Source: Capnocytophaga felis (lineage in GTDB: Bacteria; Bacteroidota; Bacteroidia; Flavobacteriales; Flavobacteriaceae). Taken from it: a DNA stretch of 64,000 nt. The stretch's first letter is position 1; the number at the start of each line of letters is the position of its first letter. Positions 55,330-63,848 of this stretch are shown in pieces. Made by a program: the position numbers and the translations under genes. Under the pieces are notes generated by a model that did no database searches, had not been told where the DNA came from, and worked only from the letters and a program-made list of their open reading frames with translations. The DNA lies in contig NZ_BLBC01000005.1 of NCBI RefSeq assembly GCF_009684755.1, positions 682,001 through 746,000 of the forward strand, read 5' to 3'.

Positions 55330-55352
55330 AAAGGCATCGTTATGATGCCTTT
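55330..55352 (+). terminator. Terminator behind the M20 hydrolase gene
   Basis: The hairpin aaaggcatc-gttat-gatgccttt ends in a T-run. Confidence 0.8.
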
Positions 55353-55397
55353 TTTAGGGAAAATGCACGAAGTGTTTAAAATAGATTTTTAGGCTTT

Positions 55398-55531
55398 CGT
55401 CAGTTCGAGTAAATTCACGAAAGCGAATATGTGAGTTATCAAAATGATGACACAGATAAAATGTGCATCAAGAAGAAACATTTCTCGATACGATTTGCTT
55501 TACTGCGTTACACAAATCACTCGAAGTAACG
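55398..55531 (+). repeat. REP-like degenerate inverted repeat
   Basis: The arms CGTCAGTTCGAGT (55398-55410) and ACTCGAAGTAACG (55519-55531) are complementary at 11 of 13 positions and enclose catttctcgatacgattt. This vocabulary is typical of intergenic repeats in Bacteroidota. With the hairpin at 55330 it fills the gap of about 300 bases; no gene is seen here. Confidence 0.55.
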
Positions 55532-55608
55532 GGCTGTATCAAATTTCCGTATAAACTAACATTAAAACTAATTTCATACATTTGACCCGCTTTTTTATTA
55601 TAGAAATT

Positions 55609-56463
55609 ATGTATCACAAAATATTTTTTATTTTTCTTATTGTACTTACGATGACAGCGAAGGCACAAACAAAAGGCTACTATCCGGAAAAAGATAAAAT
55701 CGTGGTGGAAGGCGGTACTTTCCTGATGGGAAGCCCAAAATCGGAGGGAGAAGCTAACGAACGTCCGCAACATCAAGTAACCGTAAAGCGTTTTAAAATA
55801 AGCAAATACGAAATTACCAATGCTCAATATGCTGAATTTCTAAATGCAAAAGGAAATCAGAAAAATGGTGATGTTCCTTACATAGAACTGAAAGCAGGTT
55901 GGTGTCAAATCGAAAAAGTAAACAATAAATACCTCGCCAAAAAGGGATATGAACAACATCCTGTGGTGTTGGTATCGTGGTACGGAGCCAAAGCCTATGC
56001 CGAATGGGTTGGCGGCAAACTTCCTTCCGAAGAACAATGGGAATATGCCGCTCGCGGAGGCAACAAAACCAAAAATTACACTTATGCAGGAAGCAATTCC
56101 CTTGATGATGTGGCTTGGCATCGGCAAAATACGGATGAACTTCAACCCGTAGGGAAAAAACAACCCAATGAATTGGGAATCTGTGATATGAACGGAAACG
56201 TATCGGAATGGTGCGAGGATATTTTCGTTTCATACGATTATAAATTAGGAAATACAAATGTTCCCAAAGAAGAGACTTCACTTGTCGGAAAACTTTTGAT
56301 AGCCGTAATGAGCAAAACCCCGACAAACAATGATTATCCTGAAAACAGAGTAACTCGGGGCGGACATTACAACGAACAGCCCTCAAATATCCGCATTGCA
56401 AAACGACGTAACTGTACCGAGTTAGGACAAATTTTTATAGGATTTCGGGTGGTTTTTCCGTAA
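55609..56463 (+). CDS. Exported SUMF1/FGE-sulfatase-domain protein
   Basis: About 284 residues. I chose ATG 55609 because it is followed by a clean signal peptide (IFFIFLIVLTMTAKAQ); an upstream ATG at 55582 adds nine residues. The fold is seen as VVEGGTFLMGSP, RFKISKYEITNAQYAEFL, GGKLPSEEQWEYAARGG, DMNGNVSEWCED and a final VTRGGHYN...IGFRVVFP. The catalytic Cys pair of true formylglycine-generating enzymes is not evident, so this is probably a structural or sugar-binding relative, like the Gld proteins of the same fold. Confidence 0.85.
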   Translation: MYHKIFFIFLIVLTMTAKAQTKGYYPEKDKIVVEGGTFLMGSPKSEGEANERPQHQVTVKRFKISKYEITNAQYAEFLNAKGNQKNGDVPYIELKAGWCQIEKVNNKYLAKKGYEQHPVVLVSWYGAKAYAEWVGGKLPSEEQWEYAARGGNKTKNYTYAGSNSLDDVAWHRQNTDELQPVGKKQPNELGICDMNGNVSEWCEDIFVSYDYKLGNTNVPKEETSLVGKLLIAVMSKTPTNNDYPENRVTRGGHYNEQPSNIRIAKRRNCTELGQIFIGFRVVFP

Positions 56464-56489
56464 GTATGAAAGAAAATCAGATTGAAAAC

Positions 56490-56519
56490 TTGTTATATTA
56501 CCAAAAATTGGTAACTTTG
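56490..56519 (+). promoter_or_regulatory. Promoter and palindromic operator of the parDE genes
   Basis: The -7 box TAACTTTG (56512-56519) and a TTG (56490-56492) lie 19 bases apart. A perfect palindrome TTACCAA-AAA-TTGGTAA (56498-56514) fills the spacer and overlaps the box, as expected for autorepression by a ribbon-helix-helix antitoxin. Confidence 0.55.
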
Positions 56520-56535
56520 CAAAAAGTTTATCAAA

Positions 56536-56784
56536 ATGAAAAACACATCGGTATCACTCGGAAGTTATTTCGACCAATTTATTAGCAATCAAATAGCTAC
56601 AGGGCGATATAAAAACGTAAGCGAAGTCATTCGTGCCGGACTTCGGCTTTTAGAAAATGAGGAAAGTAAAACCATTGCACTTCGCAATGCTATTAAAGAA
56701 GGTTTAGACAGTGCCAGAGTTGAGGATTTTGATTTTGATGAAAATCTAAAAACCTTAAAAGCAGAAAAACAGAAAAATGGCTAA
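56536..56784 (+). CDS. parD: ParD-family antitoxin
   Basis: An 82-residue protein starting with a ribbon-helix-helix domain (MKNTSVSLGSYFDQFISNQI, then NVSEVIRAGLRLLENEE) and ending in a flexible acidic tail that would wrap the toxin. It represses its own promoter and neutralises the ParE partner. The toxin gene overlaps its end by eight bases, as is standard for type II pairs. Confidence 0.93.
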   Translation: MKNTSVSLGSYFDQFISNQIATGRYKNVSEVIRAGLRLLENEESKTIALRNAIKEGLDSARVEDFDFDENLKTLKAEKQKNG

Positions 56785-57088
56785 AATTATTTTCAGACAA
56801 AAAGCCATTGACGATTTAAATGCCATTTGGAATTACACCTTTGAAAAATGGTCTGAATTACAAGCAGATAAATATTATTTCGCTTTAAAATTTGATTGTT
56901 CACAAATTAGCAAGAATCCACAATTAGGTAAGAAATACGATGAAATCAGAAAAGACTTGTTCGGATTAAAGTCAGGAAGGCATATTATATTTTACCAAGC
57001 AATTTCAGAAGATGAAATTGAAATCATCAGAATTTTACACGAGCAAATGGATTTGAAAAGTAGAATTATGGAATGTCGGCAAAAATAA
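56777..57088 (+). CDS. parE: ParE/RelE-superfamily toxin
   Basis: A 103-residue toxin with the pattern IIFRQKAIDDLNAIWNYTFE, then KKYDEIRKDLFGLKSGRHIIFY and IIRILHEQMDLKSRI at the C-terminus. True ParE toxins poison DNA gyrase; RelE-like relatives cut mRNA, and the sequence fits ParE better. Intact and paired with the antitoxin just upstream. Confidence 0.92.
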   Translation: MAKIIFRQKAIDDLNAIWNYTFEKWSELQADKYYFALKFDCSQISKNPQLGKKYDEIRKDLFGLKSGRHIIFYQAISEDEIEIIRILHEQMDLKSRIMECRQK

Positions 57089-57158
57089 AATAATATTGGT
57101 AAAAAAATAAAAACTTGAAGGAAGATACAATGTCTCCTTTCATTAAAAATCTTAAAAA

Positions 57159-57833
57159 ATGGAAGAAATATTCTCTTTTTTGAAAGAACTTTCTCAAAAT
57201 AATAACCGACCGTGGTTTGCCGAGCATAAAAACGACTATGAAAATGCCAAAGCAAAAGTTGAAAATTTCTTTCGGGCGATATATAATGAAATTGCCAAAG
57301 GTGATTTCCTTGGAGAGATGAAAATGTATCGAATTTATAAAGATGTTCGTTTCTCAAAAGACAAAACACCTTACAAAACGCACTTTGGTTTGTATTTTCC
57401 GCGTAAGCAACCTCGTTATCGGGGAGGGTATTATGTACATCTTTCACCTGATGAAACCTTTGTAGGCGGAGGTTTTTTCGCTCCGAATAAGGAAGATTTG
57501 TATCGCATTCGTAAAGAAATAGAACTTGACGGTGAAGGCTTTGAAAAGGTGATGCAATCCGAAGGTATTCAGAAATATTACGAGGGAAAACTCTGGGGAG
57601 ATGAACTCAAAACAGCTCCGAAAGAGTTCGACAAGAACGACCCGATGATTCATTACATTCGGAAGAAACAATTTTTGTTGAAATACGATTTCTGTACGGA
57701 TAAAGTACTAAAATTGGATTTTCAGCAAGAAGTAATACAAGCATTTGAAGCGATGCGTCCGTTTTTTGACTTTATGACCACGGCACTAACCACAAACCTC
57801 AACGGAGAATCGCTTTTTGATCAGGAAAGTTAA
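57159..57833 (+). CDS. DUF2461 (TIGR02453) family protein
   Basis: A 224-residue cytosolic protein. The motifs FLKELSQNNNRPWFAEHKND, RIYKDVRFSKDKTPYKTHFG and GGYYVHLSPDETFVGGGFFAP are diagnostic of DUF2461. The function is unknown in all organisms I know of. It is followed by the DUF2809 gene after 36 bases. Confidence 0.92.
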   Translation: MEEIFSFLKELSQNNNRPWFAEHKNDYENAKAKVENFFRAIYNEIAKGDFLGEMKMYRIYKDVRFSKDKTPYKTHFGLYFPRKQPRYRGGYYVHLSPDETFVGGGFFAPNKEDLYRIRKEIELDGEGFEKVMQSEGIQKYYEGKLWGDELKTAPKEFDKNDPMIHYIRKKQFLLKYDFCTDKVLKLDFQQEVIQAFEAMRPFFDFMTTALTTNLNGESLFDQES

Positions 57834-57869
57834 TGTATCTGTTGAAGTAGAATCAATATAAAAACAAAT

Positions 57870-58238
57870 ATGAGGCTTACATTTAACAAAAAATATTTCC
57901 TGCAAGCGGTGTTTTTGTTTGTCATAGAGGTGCTTATCGCAACGGTACTGCGAAAAATGTACTTTCTGCGGGCTTATGTGGGAGATATTTTGGTTGTAAT
58001 GCTAATTTATGCGTTGGTTTTAGCTTTCTTTAAAGTTAAGAATAAAAACAAATTGCTTATTGGAGTATTTCTGTTTGCCGTAACTATTGAAATATTGCAG
58101 TTTTTCAAAATTGCAGAGTTGTTGGGTTTTTCCAAAGGAAGTATCGGTTATATCCTGATGGGGAATTATTTTTCGTGGGAGGATATAATTTGTTACGGCA
58201 TTGGTTGTATTCTATTAAAAATATTTAATTCAAAATAA
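57870..58238 (+). CDS. DUF2809 (VanZ-like) membrane protein
   Basis: A 122-residue inner-membrane protein with four hydrophobic segments. The conserved FAVTIEILQFFKIAELLGFSK and the end YFSWEDIICYGIGCILL fit DUF2809, a family distantly like VanZ. The role is unknown. A MITE-like element starts three bases behind its stop. Confidence 0.82.
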   Translation: MRLTFNKKYFLQAVFLFVIEVLIATVLRKMYFLRAYVGDILVVMLIYALVLAFFKVKNKNKLLIGVFLFAVTIEILQFFKIAELLGFSKGSIGYILMGNYFSWEDIICYGIGCILLKIFNSK

Positions 58239-58241
58239 AGT

Positions 58242-58376
58242 GTGTTCTAAAAAGTATAATGAAAGTTTCTATTGTCAGGCTGAGCGAAGTCGAAGCCCTG
58301 TAATGATAAGGCTTCGACTTCGCTCAGCCTGACAGAAATCCCCACTTTGTTAAAGGTATTATACTTTTTGTAACAC
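58242..58376 (+). repeat. MITE-like element, copy 2
   Basis: A 135-base unit related to the copy at 41612. Its ends gtgttctaaaaagtataatg and the complement of tattatactttttgtaacac match at 17 of 20 positions. Inside lies an almost perfect REP-like palindrome (left arm from tgtcaggctgagcgaagtcg, right arm ending ctcagcctgaca). It sits between two genes without breaking either and may fold as a transcript hairpin. Confidence 0.8.
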
Positions 58377-58396
58377 TTCCCAAAATAAAGTAAATT

Positions 58397-58750
58397 ATGA
58401 AGTTAAGTTCGTTTAGTGAAAATCTTGTTTTTTCACAAGAAAAGATACATACACAGGTTGTTTTAGAATCAGATTTTTCAAAAGAAATCCGTATTGCAAT
58501 GTCCGAAGGACAAATAATGAAAGAACATCAAACTAAATTCCCGATTGTGGTTCATATTTTGGAAGGAACTATTGATTTTGGTGTTGCCGGAAACGTCCAT
58601 ACAATGAAAAAAGGAGACATCATCGCATTGGAAGGAAATGTTCCGCACGATTTAAAAGCTCTGGAAAACAGTGTAGTACGATTAACACTTTCCAAACAAG
58701 ATGTAGTTTCAAGAGTGGAAGAAGTTGTTAGGCAATCCGAAAAACAATAA
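58397..58750 (+). CDS. Small cupin-domain protein
   Basis: A 117-residue cytosolic protein with a single beta-barrel cupin: MKEHQTKFPIVVHILEGTID and MKKGDIIALEGNVPHDLKALE give the two conserved motifs. His residues in these stretches could bind a metal. The next gene, a truncated hemoglobin, follows by three bases, so the two are co-expressed and may share a role in nitric oxide or oxygen stress. Confidence 0.9.
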   Translation: MKLSSFSENLVFSQEKIHTQVVLESDFSKEIRIAMSEGQIMKEHQTKFPIVVHILEGTIDFGVAGNVHTMKKGDIIALEGNVPHDLKALENSVVRLTLSKQDVVSRVEEVVRQSEKQ

Positions 58751-58753
58751 CAT

Positions 58754-59149
58754 ATGAAAGAAATTGAAACAAGGGAAGATATAAACCAACTTGTAAAAGC
58801 ATTTTACGCTCAAATACGCAAACACGAATTGTTGGGGCCTATCTTTAACAGCCACATTGCGGAAGAACAGTGGCCTGCTCACTTGGAAAAACTAACCGAT
58901 TTTTGGGAAACCATTCTCTTCGGTGTCCAAAAATTCAAAGGAAGTCCGTCACTCAAACATATCGAAGTGGATAAAAATTTGAACTACGGCATCACACAAG
59001 AGCATTTTAACCAGTGGGTAAGCCTATGGCACGAAACCATTGACAAAATGTTTGCAGGCGAGGTAGCTCAACGTGCCAAAGAAGCATCAAACCAAATGGC
59101 GGTGGGACAATATACAATGTTATGGCGATACCGACCTGAAAGTTATTAA
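58754..59149 (+). CDS. Group III truncated hemoglobin
   Basis: A 131-residue heme protein. The pattern ELLGPIFNSHIAEEQWPAHL, then LTDFWETILFG and HFNQWVSLWHETIDKMF, is typical of group III (P-type) globins, with the proximal His in SLKHIEVDKN or the HFNQW region. It probably handles oxygen or nitric oxide. It shares an operon with the cupin gene. Confidence 0.92.
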   Translation: MKEIETREDINQLVKAFYAQIRKHELLGPIFNSHIAEEQWPAHLEKLTDFWETILFGVQKFKGSPSLKHIEVDKNLNYGITQEHFNQWVSLWHETIDKMFAGEVAQRAKEASNQMAVGQYTMLWRYRPESY

Positions 59150-59150
59150 C

Positions 59151-59190
59151 AATAATAGGGATTAAAACGTTTTAATCCCTATTATTTTTT
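59151..59190. terminator. Bidirectional terminator
   Basis: A perfect 36-base palindrome built from aataatagggattaaaac and its complement, followed by T-runs. It separates the globin gene from the convergent unknown gene, whose stop codon lies within it. Confidence 0.9.
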
Positions 59191-59667
59191 TGGAAGAATT
59201 CCTAAAACTTGTTGTAATTCCGTCACTGACTTTTCAATGCGTTTGATGAGTTTGGGGTCTGTAACTTCCCGACGCAATTCGGGTTGCTGATACCACGAAG
59301 TATCTGCTCCCGCACGGCAGTGGCTTATTTCCAGTTGGTCATCAATGTTTACAACGAAGAAATATTCCGAAGGAAAATAAGCATCTTTCTCATCAAAAAA
59401 CACGATGGATTTTGGCAAGTAAAAATCACCGTATTCAGCCGTATTGTGGGGCTTGTCGTGATTCCAAACCACGGCGTATTTGAAACTTTTGCAATCTTTT
59501 TTCCAAGGCAAAATGGATTGCTTTTGAGGTAGGCTGAAAATATGTAACGCATCTTCAGGAATGAAAGAGGTATTTGCCAAAATCTTGGCAAATATCTCTA
59601 ACGTAATCTTTTCGTTTTTAAGTGGTTCACCGTATATCCTTCTATTTCTGTAATATATCCTTGGCAT
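59182..59667 (-). CDS. Hypothetical protein
   Basis: A 161-residue soluble protein of unknown function, without a signal peptide. It has an aromatic-rich centre (YAVVWNHDKPHNTAEYGDFY, YFPSEYFFVVNID) and a helical end. No family motif was recognised. The uninterrupted frame between a good terminator and an upstream gap supports a real gene. Confidence 0.7.
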   Translation of the reverse strand: MPRIYYRNRRIYGEPLKNEKITLEIFAKILANTSFIPEDALHIFSLPQKQSILPWKKDCKSFKYAVVWNHDKPHNTAEYGDFYLPKSIVFFDEKDAYFPSEYFFVVNIDDQLEISHCRAGADTSWYQQPELRREVTDPKLIKRIEKSVTELQQVLGILPKK

Positions 59668-59836
59668 ACTAATACGATTCTTTATAACCTCGCAAATATA
59701 GATAATATCTTCCTATTTTACGAATAGTTTTGTCTTTTGTTAATATCTTTTTATACATTTGTGCTTTAGTAAACCGTATTTGATGTTAAACAAAATCGGC
59801 TTAAATACGTTGATTGCTGTTTTTTAATAAAATTCT

Positions 59837-60400
59837 ATGAAAAAAATAATAATTTTTGCCTCAGGTTCGGGAAGTAATGCCGAACGAATAGCTACTTATT
59901 TCAGAGAAAATGAAGGAATTGAAGTCAGTTTAATTCTTTCAAACAATCCAAAAGCCGGCGTTTTGGAAAGAGCCAAACGCTTGCAAATCCCTTCCATTGT
60001 TTTTGACCGACAGGCATTTTATCATTCGGAAATAGTACTTGATATTATCAAAAATCAAAAACCGGATTTGATTGTTTTGGCAGGATTCCTTTGGAAGTTT
60101 CCGGAAAATATTATTGAGAAGTTTCCTAACAAAATTGTTAATATTCATCCGTCATTATTGCCTAAGTATGGCGGAAAAGGAATGTACGGAAGCTTTGTAC
60201 ATCAAGCAGTTATTGAAAATAAAGAATCAGAAAGCGGCATCACAATTCATTATGTAAATGAAAATTACGATGAAGGAGCGATTATTTTTCAGGCAAAAAC
60301 AACTGTTTTAAAAAACGACACCGCCGATTCGCTTGCCGAAAAAATACATCAGCTTGAATATAAACACTTTCCTGAGGTTATTGCTTCTTTGTTAAAATAA
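59837..60400 (+). CDS. purN: Phosphoribosylglycinamide formyltransferase
   Basis: A 187-residue cytosolic enzyme of purine synthesis that formylates GAR using 10-formyl-tetrahydrofolate. It has the N-terminal FASGSGSNAERI phosphate loop, the catalytic NIHPSLLPKYGGKG (Asn and His) and ITIHYVNENYDEGAIIFQ (Asp). Although related in pathway to purF at 51382, it is 6.5 kb away and not co-transcribed. Confidence 0.95.
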   Translation: MKKIIIFASGSGSNAERIATYFRENEGIEVSLILSNNPKAGVLERAKRLQIPSIVFDRQAFYHSEIVLDIIKNQKPDLIVLAGFLWKFPENIIEKFPNKIVNIHPSLLPKYGGKGMYGSFVHQAVIENKESESGITIHYVNENYDEGAIIFQAKTTVLKNDTADSLAEKIHQLEYKHFPEVIASLLK

Positions 60401-60427
60401 AAACATATCAGATTTAAAATTCCAACT

Positions 60428-61288
60428 ATGAAAATTTATCCTATTGAAACCGTAAATTTTAAACTTGACGGAGGAGCAATGTTTGGCGTTGTTCCTAAAA
60501 CTATTTGGCAAAGAACCAATCCGGCAGATTCCAATAACCAAATTGATTTATCCGCCCGATGTATGCTTATTGAAGACGGAAACAGACTGATTTTGATTGA
60601 TACAGGAATGGGCAATAAACAATCGGATAAATTTTTCGGTTACTACGCACTTTGGGGAAATGCCAATTTAGATGATTCGCTACGAAAAGCGGGATTCCAT
60701 CGTGATGATATTACGGACGTTTTTATGACGCACTTGCATTTTGACCATTGTGGAGGTTCAATTCAATGGAATAAAGACCGAACAGGTTACGAACCTGCTT
60801 TCAAAAATGCACGCTTCTGGACCAATGAAAAACATTGGCAATGGGCAACACAACCGAATGCTCGTGAAAAGGCTTCTTTCCTTAAAGAAAACATTTTGCC
60901 TATGCAGGAAAGTGGTCAGTTGCATTTTATCGACAATCAAGAAAAAACTTTTTTAGAGAATAGCGAATTAGGTTTTGATATCCTGTTTGTTAACGGACAT
61001 ACTGAAAAACAGATGCTTCCGCATATTCGTTATCAAGGAAAAACACTTGTTTTTGTTGCCGATTTGTTACCGACCGTAGGGCACATTCCGTTGCCTTACG
61101 TAATGGGATACGATACTCGTCCGCTACTGACATTGGAAGAGAAGGATATTTTTCTTAAGAAAGCTGTTGAAAATGAATATTATTTATTTTTAGAACACGA
61201 TGCCCATCACGAAATTTGCACATTAAAACGCACCGAAGTGGGTGTAAGATTAAACGAAACATTCCGATTTGAAGATGTTTTTGAATAA
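60428..61288 (+). CDS. Metallo-beta-lactamase-fold hydrolase
   Basis: A 286-residue cytosolic protein with the metal motif MTHLHFDHCGG (HxHxDH, near residues 101-107), a later His in FVNGHTEKQM and a terminal Asp/His pair in LEHDAHHEI. The family hydrolyses esters, thioesters or lactones; lactonase-like members share this length. It starts 28 bases behind purN and may be co-transcribed. Confidence 0.9.
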   Translation: MKIYPIETVNFKLDGGAMFGVVPKTIWQRTNPADSNNQIDLSARCMLIEDGNRLILIDTGMGNKQSDKFFGYYALWGNANLDDSLRKAGFHRDDITDVFMTHLHFDHCGGSIQWNKDRTGYEPAFKNARFWTNEKHWQWATQPNAREKASFLKENILPMQESGQLHFIDNQEKTFLENSELGFDILFVNGHTEKQMLPHIRYQGKTLVFVADLLPTVGHIPLPYVMGYDTRPLLTLEEKDIFLKKAVENEYYLFLEHDAHHEICTLKRTEVGVRLNETFRFEDVFE

Positions 61289-61289
61289 G

Positions 61290-61319
61290 AAAAAGTCCGC
61301 TTGAGTTAGCGGACTTTTT
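61290..61319. terminator. Bidirectional terminator
   Basis: The arms aaaaagtccgc and gcggacttttt pair around TTGAGTTA. It divides the MBL-fold gene from convergent rnpA. Confidence 0.9.
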
Positions 61320-61323
61320 CTTT

Positions 61324-61710
61324 TCATTGTGCTTTTATTTCTTCTCCAAATTTTTCAAAACAACCCATTATTTTCCTGAAAATCAAATCATATTCAGGCA
61401 TTTCTTTACCCACAAAAATTATCGCAAAAACATATTTTTCAGAAGTAATTTCACTTAAAAAATGTTTCTGTAAACGATAACTTTCCCGAATAAGCCGTTT
61501 GATACGATTGCGATGCACAGCCCTTTTAAAACCTCTTTTCGGAACGCTGACAAGCACCTGAAACTGAGATTCTAAATTATCTTCAACCGAAAGAAAAATC
61601 ATCTTCAAAGGATAACTTTGAACGCTTTTCCCCTCAGAAAATAACTGCTGAATGTGTTTTAACTTACGTAACCTTTCCGACTTTGGAAAAGAATAATCTG
61701 CGTTTTTCAA
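61324..61710 (-). CDS. rnpA: Ribonuclease P protein component
   Basis: A 128-residue basic protein with the conserved RNR-type motif KRAVHRNRIKRLIRES and an N-terminal SERLRKLKHIQQLFSEGKSV. It supports the RNase P RNA in cutting tRNA leaders. The gene is not next to rpmH or dnaA; here it follows a peptidase gene by ten bases, which suggests co-transcription. Confidence 0.95.
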   Translation of the reverse strand: MKNADYSFPKSERLRKLKHIQQLFSEGKSVQSYPLKMIFLSVEDNLESQFQVLVSVPKRGFKRAVHRNRIKRLIRESYRLQKHFLSEITSEKYVFAIIFVGKEMPEYDLIFRKIMGCFEKFGEEIKAQ

Positions 61711-61720
61711 CTTCTATTTT

Positions 61721-63583
61721 TTAATTACTGAAAATATTATTCTCTTTGTTGATATCTACCGAAACATTGTCAGGGTCAATAGCGACTGATTTTATTTCGC
61801 TTAAAGGCAAATCAACTTCAAATGTATAAGTCAAATGCCCCCAACCCCAAGACGACAACACGTGTTGCTGATAGGATTTATAAGGATTGTCCTTTTTTCC
61901 GAAAGCCATTCGCAATGGAATGTGATAGTAATGTATCTTTTTACTTTTTTCAATTACGAACAAATCCACAGGCAGAGGCAATCTTCCCACACGACGCAAG
62001 GTTATTTCTGTTTTATTTCCTTTGGAAACTACCTTTTCAATTGCATAATCGGCAGTATTTGTAGTACTTATAAATTCATTCAAGAACCATTGCAACTGCA
62101 TTCCTGATATTTTTTCTGCAACTCGGATAAAATCGTTTGGTGTAGGATTTTTAAATGCAAAATCTTTATAAAATTGCTTCAATGATTTTATAACATTTTG
62201 GTCGCCAATGATATATCCTAACTGCGTTAAAAATAAAGTTCCTTTGCTATACGCCATTATGGAATAAGCAAAATTTGTATTAAAACGGTCGGCGTGCGTT
62301 GAGGCTGGTTCTTCCAATCCTGAAGCTACTAATCTGTAATAACTTTCATAAGCTCCTTGGAAAGGAGGTTCTTTCGAGTCGGGATTTACTACCAAATGCA
62401 TCGCTAAATCTTCAATAAATGAAGTAAAGCCTTCATCCATCCAAGCATACGAAGCCTCATCGGTAGCCAACAAATGCTGAAACCAAGCGTGAGCAAGTTC
62501 GTGAATTGATGTTCCCAAAACAGAATCATACTTCTCCCCTCCTGCAACCAATGTACACATAGCGTATTCCATTCCGCCGTCACCTCCCTGAATGAAAGCA
62601 TATTGCTCCCAAGGATACTTCCCAATGAGCGTGTTGAAGAAATCAAAAACTTTAACCAAAACGGGTTGCATTTTTTTCCAATTTTCTGAATGTTTCTTGT
62701 ACAGAAAATGGAATGTTTTTCCGTCCTTTAAAGTAACTTTATCGTGCTGGAATTCGGGGTCAGCAGCCCAAGTAAAATCGTGTACATTTTTAGCAACAAA
62801 ATGCCAAGTTTTGGTTTTCTCCTTAGTTTTGGAAACTTTAACTCCTTCATTTTCATACCCGAATCCAATTTCATTATTATTCTGCAAAACACCCGTTCCT
62901 CCAAGTATGTAATTTTTATCAATGGTAATTTTCACATCAAAATTCCCCCAAACACCGTAAAATTCACGAGCAATATACTCATTAGCGTGCCAACCACGTG
63001 TATCATAGGCAGCCATTTTAGGATACCATTGTGCCATTGAAAGAGCTACACCATCGCGGCTGTTTCGCCCCATACGACGAATCATTACAGGTACCTGAGC
63101 ATCAAAATCCATTTCAAAAACAGTTTTTGAATTTGGCAAAATAGGTTTATCCAAATCCACTTTCAGAATTGTGCCTTCGGTTTTGTAACGAAGTGGTTTT
63201 CCGTTTTGCGTTAGTGATTTTACATTTATATAACCTATTTCATTGGGTTTTAAATTTTTAATTCGGCTTTCATTGATGGGATTCTCTTTTGTGCCTTTAT
63301 TGACAACCATACGGCGGTCAGGGTCAGGAACGGATTGTAATCGTGCGTCCATTTCGCTTCCCGGCTGAAAAGCATTCAAAAACAAATGGTAGAAAACGAC
63401 GTTCAGCGTATCAGGAGAGTTGTTTGTGTAGGTGAGTTTTTGCTTTCCTTTGTACTGAAAATTCTTAACATTCATATCAATTTCCATTTCATAATCGGCT
63501 TGTTGTTGCCAATACGATTTGTTTTGAGCATTTGAGAAAACAAAAGCTCCCAAAAGGAATGCCGCAAAAATGTATTTATTCAT
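61721..63583 (-). CDS. Exported M1-family metallopeptidase
   Basis: A 620-residue protein with a signal peptide (AAFLLGAFVFSNAQ). The zinc motif is HELAHAWFQH near residues 361-370, with the third ligand Glu in WMDEGFTSF near 384. An exopeptidase motif of the GGMEYA type (GDGGMEYAM) precedes it. The family removes N-terminal residues from peptides in the periplasm or outside the cell. A good promoter lies upstream. Confidence 0.94.
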   Translation of the reverse strand: MNKYIFAAFLLGAFVFSNAQNKSYWQQQADYEMEIDMNVKNFQYKGKQKLTYTNNSPDTLNVVFYHLFLNAFQPGSEMDARLQSVPDPDRRMVVNKGTKENPINESRIKNLKPNEIGYINVKSLTQNGKPLRYKTEGTILKVDLDKPILPNSKTVFEMDFDAQVPVMIRRMGRNSRDGVALSMAQWYPKMAAYDTRGWHANEYIAREFYGVWGNFDVKITIDKNYILGGTGVLQNNNEIGFGYENEGVKVSKTKEKTKTWHFVAKNVHDFTWAADPEFQHDKVTLKDGKTFHFLYKKHSENWKKMQPVLVKVFDFFNTLIGKYPWEQYAFIQGGDGGMEYAMCTLVAGGEKYDSVLGTSIHELAHAWFQHLLATDEASYAWMDEGFTSFIEDLAMHLVVNPDSKEPPFQGAYESYYRLVASGLEEPASTHADRFNTNFAYSIMAYSKGTLFLTQLGYIIGDQNVIKSLKQFYKDFAFKNPTPNDFIRVAEKISGMQLQWFLNEFISTTNTADYAIEKVVSKGNKTEITLRRVGRLPLPVDLFVIEKSKKIHYYHIPLRMAFGKKDNPYKSYQQHVLSSWGWGHLTYTFEVDLPLSEIKSVAIDPDNVSVDINKENNIFSN

Positions 63584-63608
63584 TGAAATTTAATTTTGAT
63601 TAGAGTCG

Positions 63609-63640
63609 CAAAGATACTTTTTTCTATTCAGAAGTACAAA
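63609..63640 (-). promoter_or_regulatory. Promoter of the M1 peptidase-rnpA unit
   Basis: The minus strand has TATCTTTG at 63609-63616 and TTTG at 63637-63640, 20 bases apart. The start codon is 26 bases downstream of the -7 box. Confidence 0.5.
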
Positions 63641-63848
63641 AGTAAGGCAATTTAAACTCAAAGCATCAAGTTTAGTAATTCAAAAAATATCTGCACAATA
63701 CGTTAAAAAAGTCAAAAGTTATCCACACTACATCGTTTTCGTTTCGATTTGTTTCGAGTAGAAATTTTTCGGAATAAAAAAAATCGTATCTTTACAACCG
63801 AGAAGTAGAATTGTTATAGTATTTTGTTTAATTGTTAAGGAATTCTTT

